Below, in pieces: positions 6,686 through 9,166 of a DNA stretch of 9,166 bases; within the stretch, counting starts at the first letter, position 1, and each line of letters opens with the position of its first letter. The position numbers and the translations under genes were made by a program. The DNA comes from Candidatus Altarchaeales archaeon WOR_SM1_86-2. GTDB taxonomy: Archaea; Altiarchaeota; Altiarchaeia; IMC4; MCBC01. The notes below the pieces were generated by a model. It was not told where the DNA came from, made no database searches, and saw only the letters and a program-made list of their open reading frames with translations. Location: positions 1-9,166 of the forward strand of contig MCBC01000053.1 of assembly GCA_001723855.1 (NCBI GenBank). Reading direction: 5' to 3'.

Positions 6686-7477
6686 TTATTTCTCACCTCT
6701 CTTCTTACTCACGAACAGATCATAAGCTTCGTCCGGCGCAGCACCCTCATGCACAACCGCTCTAACTGCCTGGATCATCGCCACGGGGTCTTCGGACTGG
6801 AATATGTTCCTGCCCATATCAACACCCGAAGCGCCTGCCTGTATCGCATTGTATGTCATTTCAAGAGCATCTCGCTCCGGTAATTTTTTGCCGCCAGCCA
6901 TGACGATCGGAACAGGACATGTATCCACCACTTTCTCAAAGTTTTTGCAGTAGTAGGTCTTTACTATGTGTACTCCCAATTCTGCTGCCATTCTGGACGC
7001 CAGCGAGAGGTAGCGTGCGTCTTTGCCCATATCTTTCCCCACTGCGGTCACCGCAACCACCGGAATGCCGTATTCTTCGCCGGCGTCAATGACCCGTGTC
7101 AATCCAAGCAGCGTGTCTCTTTCAAATTCAGAGCCAACCATGATGGAAAATGCCATGCCGGAGACATTAAGTCTTATAGCGTCCTTTATGGAAACCGTGA
7201 TCCCTTCCCGCAGAAGTTCTTGGCTCAATATGCTTGTGCCCCCGGAAACCCGGAGCACTATGGGTATGTCCGCATTCGGGTCTATATAGTTGCGGAGCGC
7301 CCCGCGCGTGGGCATTAAAGTGTCCGCGTAGGGCAAAAGCGGATTAACCGCTTCATCCAACCTCTCCAGCCCGGTTGTAGGGCCCATAAAATAGCCGTGG
7401 TCCACAGCCAGCATAACCGTCCTGCCGGTTTTCGGTTTAATTATCCTCGACAACCGATTCTTCATTCCCCAATCCAT
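6686..7477 (-). CDS. LsrF-like class I aldolase/thiolase (DeoC/FbaB superfamily)
   Basis: This 263-residue TIM-barrel enzyme uses Schiff-base chemistry. It resembles E. coli LsrF, which cleaves 3-hydroxy-5-phosphonooxypentane-2,4-dione with CoA, far more than the archaeal aromatic-pathway enzyme ADTH synthase. Shared blocks include DWGM near the start, GRTVMLAVDHGYFMGPTTGLER (split: 18-27 and 28-39), VGKDMGKDARYLSLA, VKTYY, AGGKKLPERDALEM and VDMGRNIFQSEDPVAM. Lys173 in VKTYY aligns with the LsrF catalytic lysine. The GGKK and MGRN loops should bind phosphate. The roughly 30-residue N-terminal extension of E. coli LsrF is absent. No lsr transport or kinase genes are present here, so autoinducer-2 breakdown is unlikely and the substrate is probably another ketose phosphate. 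The ATG lies six bases after the stop of the four-Cys gene, indicating an operon. Confidence 0.88.
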   Translation of the reverse strand: MDWGMKNRLSRIIKPKTGRTVMLAVDHGYFMGPTTGLERLDEAVNPLLPYADTLMPTRGALRNYIDPNADIPIVLRVSGGTSILSQELLREGITVSIKDAIRLNVSGMAFSIMVGSEFERDTLLGLTRVIDAGEEYGIPVVAVTAVGKDMGKDARYLSLASRMAAELGVHIVKTYYCKNFEKVVDTCPVPIVMAGGKKLPERDALEMTYNAIQAGASGVDMGRNIFQSEDPVAMIQAVRAVVHEGAAPDEAYDLFVSKKRGEK

Positions 7478-7483
7478 TTTATT

Positions 7484-7702
7484 TTATTTTTTATTTTCAA
7501 GTATAACGATTAAATAACCTTTCTCTATCAGCCAGTAATGAAAGTCGTGCGCCGTGAATTTGCAGTCCTCTTTACACACCCGCCTTATTTTTTCGTATTC
7601 CTCAGAGCCTTCCTTATGAGCATTAAGTTCCAACTGTATCGGGCACTCAACATCATTACAGAATTCCCTCTTTTTATACTCCACATATCCCGGGATTGAC
7701 AT
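7484..7702 (-). CDS. Small four-cysteine protein, possible metal binder
   Basis: This is a 72-residue soluble protein, MSIPGYVEYKKREF followed by Cys15-x4-Cys20, then Cys43-x3-Cys47 after a charged helix-like stretch, and a C-terminal block with FTAHDFHYWLIEKGYLI. Four cysteines in two pairs suggest a zinc or iron-sulfur site, with His52 and His55 as possible additional ligands. I do not recognise a named family. It ends six bases before the aldolase start, so the two are probably co-transcribed. The ATG at 7702 has no Shine-Dalgarno but lies 22-29 bases from a TATA-like box, the spacing of a leaderless gene. It would be the first gene of the aldolase transcript and could be an accessory or regulatory partner, which is inference only. 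Confidence 0.8.
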   Translation of the reverse strand: MSIPGYVEYKKREFCNDVECPIQLELNAHKEGSEEYEKIRRVCKEDCKFTAHDFHYWLIEKGYLIVILENKK

Positions 7703-7723
7703 GGTAATCTGTATTTATTATTT

Positions 7724-7731
7724 CTTATAAC
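7724..7731 (-). promoter_or_regulatory. Probable TATA box of the four-Cys/aldolase operon
   Basis: GTTATAAG on the minus strand, 22-29 bases upstream of the ATG at 7702. This spacing places the transcript start at or near the ATG and explains the absence of a Shine-Dalgarno. It is the best-positioned promoter in the window. Confidence 0.5.
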
Positions 7732-7855
7732 GGAAATAAAAAGTATTTCAGTCGGGAATCACGCAAGACCCATGGTGCGGCTGAGAGACAGAGCCTCTCG
7801 GACATATACCCGCCATCGGTAACATGCTCCAAAAATTATCCAAACCTTAAACCGC

Positions 7856-7867
7856 CGGGAATTCCCG
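7856..7867. repeat. Perfect 12-bp palindrome
   Basis: CGGGAATTCCCG is its own reverse complement. Two further base pairs form outside a single mismatch on each side. The core CCGGGAATTCC also occurs in the carA-carB spacer at 3675-3685. It may be a protein-binding site or part of a small repeated element. Confidence 0.5.
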
Positions 7868-7874
7868 ACGAAAA

Positions 7875-7903
7875 TGAGCGGGGTTCGCTCCGCTCACCCC
7901 GCT
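7875..7903. repeat. GC-rich hairpin with alternative folds downstream of the release factor gene
   Basis: AGCGGGGT (7877-7884) pairs perfectly with ACCCCGCT (7896-7903) around an 11-base loop. A competing seven-base stem uses TGAGCGG (7875-7881) and CCGCTCA (7890-7896), and a third uses GAGCG with CGCTC (7886-7890). It starts 16 bases beyond the release factor stop codon and could define the 3' end of that transcript. No long T-tract follows. Confidence 0.45.
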
Positions 7904-7919
7904 ATGGGCTATCTTTTAC

Positions 7920-9014
7920 TTAAACCTTAAACCTAAGCAGAGCCGCCTTCCCCCCAAAGGTATTCCACAACTGGAAGCCCTCTTCAAAATCGTCTGAAAC
8001 TATTTCGATCTCGGACCCGGATTTTTCTGCGGATTCATATAAAACATCAATCTCATCGTCATCTAAATTTTCACTCAGCAAAAGAACATCGACCGCCCCG
8101 ATCTCCAGCGCATTTTCAATGTCGCCTCCATACGCTATATTCCCATCAGAGACCAGGCGGTGCATGAACTCCTGCATCAATCTTTTTTGTTTTACCATCG
8201 CCACCTCCTTGAGGGTATCTTCAGATGCGGCGATCAACTCTCTTATTCCAGATTCATCCGTGTAGGTAATGTCGCATACCGCCATTATCTTCTTTTTCAA
8301 CTCATGATTAAGATAATCCCCCTCAACAAAATCATCCTTGGTCCCTGCAGGTCCGCCAATAACCAGCCCGTTCAAACTTTTTATTTCCGGAAGAAATACA
8401 TCGTTAATATGCTCCCCGATCCTGACCTTGAAGTTATGGGACTGCTCCTTGACCAGCCGTTCAAACCTTCTCTGGGACCATCCACCGGCTTTGTGCTTTC
8501 CCCTGTAATCGGAGGTTAATTTCTTAATAATATCATACCGGTCCCCTTTAAGTGTCGCGATAGTCGCCTCCTTGTTATCAATCGCTATCAGCCCGTAAAC
8601 ATCCTTAGGGGCTATCATTTCTTCAAGCGGGGAGGTAACGAATTCCTGATCGCAGCGGTAGATTCTCACAAAAATCGGCTCTGGGGGAATTATATTCCAT
8701 AATTTTAAATCCTGCACCCCCTCTCTTTCGGAAACATTCCCGCAGAATACCGCCAATCCGTTTTCAGGGGTCTGGGCTTTTGTGTATGTCATGAGGTGCT
8801 GCAGAACCTTCTCTAAAGCATCAACCACGTTCTTTCTTGTTGACTTGGATTTGATATTTGTCGCCGTCCCCTGCTCGTCCCTTATCTGGGAAATAACCTT
8901 ATTCAGGTCATAGCCCCGGGGGACATAAACCGAAATTAACTCCGTGTGCCTCCCCCTTTTCCGCTTCAGTTCGTTTATTATCCTTTTCAGCTTATAGGCA
9001 TCCCTTGATTCCAT
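7920..9014 (-). CDS. prf1: Archaeal class-1 peptide chain release factor family (aRF1) with non-canonical GGW motif
   Basis: aRF1 reads stop codons in the ribosomal A site and triggers peptide release. In this 364-residue protein the stop-recognition domain is intact: TATNIKS (50-56, NIKS at 53-56) and YRCDQEF (119-125, the YxCxxxF motif). The middle domain should carry the universal GGQ. Here it reads KHKAGGWSQRRFERL, with Trp179 encoded by TGG where Gln is expected and a Gln at 181. The C domain follows with EGDYLNHELKKK, but the usual zinc-ribbon-like insertion is missing: LLLSENL runs directly into DDDEIDVLYESAEKSG. Usual archaeal length is about 400-420, so some 40-50 residues are absent. 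The start matches the family. Either this is a lineage-specific release factor using a displaced Gln, or a paralog with another role such as ribosome rescue. Confidence 0.9.
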   Translation of the reverse strand: MESRDAYKLKRIINELKRKRGRHTELISVYVPRGYDLNKVISQIRDEQGTATNIKSKSTRKNVVDALEKVLQHLMTYTKAQTPENGLAVFCGNVSEREGVQDLKLWNIIPPEPIFVRIYRCDQEFVTSPLEEMIAPKDVYGLIAIDNKEATIATLKGDRYDIIKKLTSDYRGKHKAGGWSQRRFERLVKEQSHNFKVRIGEHINDVFLPEIKSLNGLVIGGPAGTKDDFVEGDYLNHELKKKIMAVCDITYTDESGIRELIAASEDTLKEVAMVKQKRLMQEFMHRLVSDGNIAYGGDIENALEIGAVDVLLLSENLDDDEIDVLYESAEKSGSEIEIVSDDFEEGFQLWNTFGGKAALLRFKV

Positions 9015-9053
9015 ATCTGATTTATTATTTTTTAAAAATAAAGAATAAAGATA
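9015..9053. promoter_or_regulatory. 39-bp divergent promoter region between aRF1 and DRG genes
   Basis: The two start codons face away from each other across only 39 bases, almost all A and T. The symmetrical core TTTTTTAAAAA (9028-9038) is centred about 20 bases from each ATG and could act as a TATA element in both directions. Neither gene has a Shine-Dalgarno, so both are probably leaderless. Confidence 0.45.
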
Positions 9054-9166
9054 ATGCCCCTCGAAGAAAAGATAAAGGATATTGAAGAGGAAATTTCAAA
9101 TACACCGTACAATAAAGCAACCCAGCACCATATAGGGAAACTGAAGGCGAAATTGGCGCAGCTGAG
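9054..9166 (+). CDS. DRG/Obg-type GTPase, N-terminal fragment (runs off right edge)
   Basis: ATG at 9054 opens a frame that continues to the window end, giving 37 residues that begin [15 protein letters not shown] and continue with [18 protein letters not shown]. This is the characteristic N-terminal helix of archaeal and eukaryotic DRG (Rbg) GTPases, where an EKI-EIE-EI-T stretch is followed by NKAT-HH-G-LKAKLA just before the GTPase domain. The family associates with ribosomes and translation. The G-domain motifs and the C-terminal TGS domain lie outside the window. No Shine-Dalgarno precedes the ATG; the AT-rich tract upstream suggests leaderless transcription divergent from the release factor gene. 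The identification rests on this short segment but the match is distinctive. Confidence 0.85.
   Translation, partial: MPLEEKIKDIEEEISNTPYNKATQHHIGKLKAKLAQL

Larger units (their letters stand above)
7842..7933. repeat. 12-bp direct repeat bracketing a palindrome-rich 68-bp segment
   Basis: AAACCTTAAACC occurs at 7842-7853 and again at 7922-7933, where it covers the last codons and stop of the release factor gene. The 68 bases between the copies contain a 12-bp perfect palindrome and a GC-rich hairpin. The arrangement resembles a small palindromic insertion with a target duplication, but the repeat itself is simple in composition. Confidence 0.45.

Noticed and set aside
6686..7477. Aldolase as ADTH synthase of the archaeal aromatic amino acid pathway
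   Set aside because: The motifs (VDHGYFMGPTTGLER, VGKDMGKDARYLSLA, GGKKLPERDALEM) match LsrF much better than the methanogen enzyme.
8475..8495. GGW in the release factor as a sign of stop-codon reassignment
   Set aside because: The codon is TGG, not TGA, and TGA and TAA both serve as ordinary stops in this window (carA and carB end in TGA).

Overview
This window is almost certainly archaeal chromosome. The class-1 release factor is of the archaeal/eukaryotic eRF1 type and sits back to back with a DRG-type GTPase. Several genes have TATA-like boxes 20-30 bases before the start codon and no Shine-Dalgarno sequence, which fits leaderless transcription. The lineage cannot be fixed from the sequence; an uncultivated euryarchaeal-grade or Altiarchaeota-like genome is a guess. 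Coding DNA is roughly 45% G+C, but the first ~430 bases are only about 28% G+C.

Layout: nearly everything is on the minus strand. From left to right: (1) the 5' part of an unrecognised AT-rich gene (1-217), with a good Shine-Dalgarno and an upstream palindrome; (2) carB (433-3528) and carA (3731-4801), the two subunits of glutamine-dependent carbamoyl-phosphate synthase, each followed by a T-rich tract and separated by 202 bp with a possible separate carB promoter; (3) a 333-bp spacer with no known gene, containing a small ORF behind a perfect AGGAGGT; (4) a zinc-dependent medium-chain dehydrogenase (5135-6145); (5) a small four-helix membrane protein (6313-6669), an LsrF-like class I aldolase (6686-7477) and a four-cysteine 72-residue protein (7484-7702), tightly packed and co-directional; (6) a 217-bp spacer with strong palindromes; (7) an aRF1-type release factor (7920-9014); (8) on the plus strand, the start of a DRG GTPase (9054 to the window end).

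How the genes fit together: carA and carB feed arginine and pyrimidine synthesis. The four-Cys protein, aldolase and membrane protein look like one transcript, and the dehydrogenase follows with its own possible promoter; a sugar-phosphate or polyol pathway is plausible but unproven. The release factor and GTPase are both translation-linked and share a 39-bp divergent promoter region.

Two core enzymes are abnormal in ways that look real at the reading-frame level. The release factor has GGW-S-Q where GGQ is expected and lacks the usual C-domain insertion. CarB lacks about 38 residues that include the glycine-rich nucleotide loop of its second ATP-grasp domain, with the frame preserved. These are the main points for a second look. 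No CRISPR array, tRNA, rRNA or transposase gene was seen.
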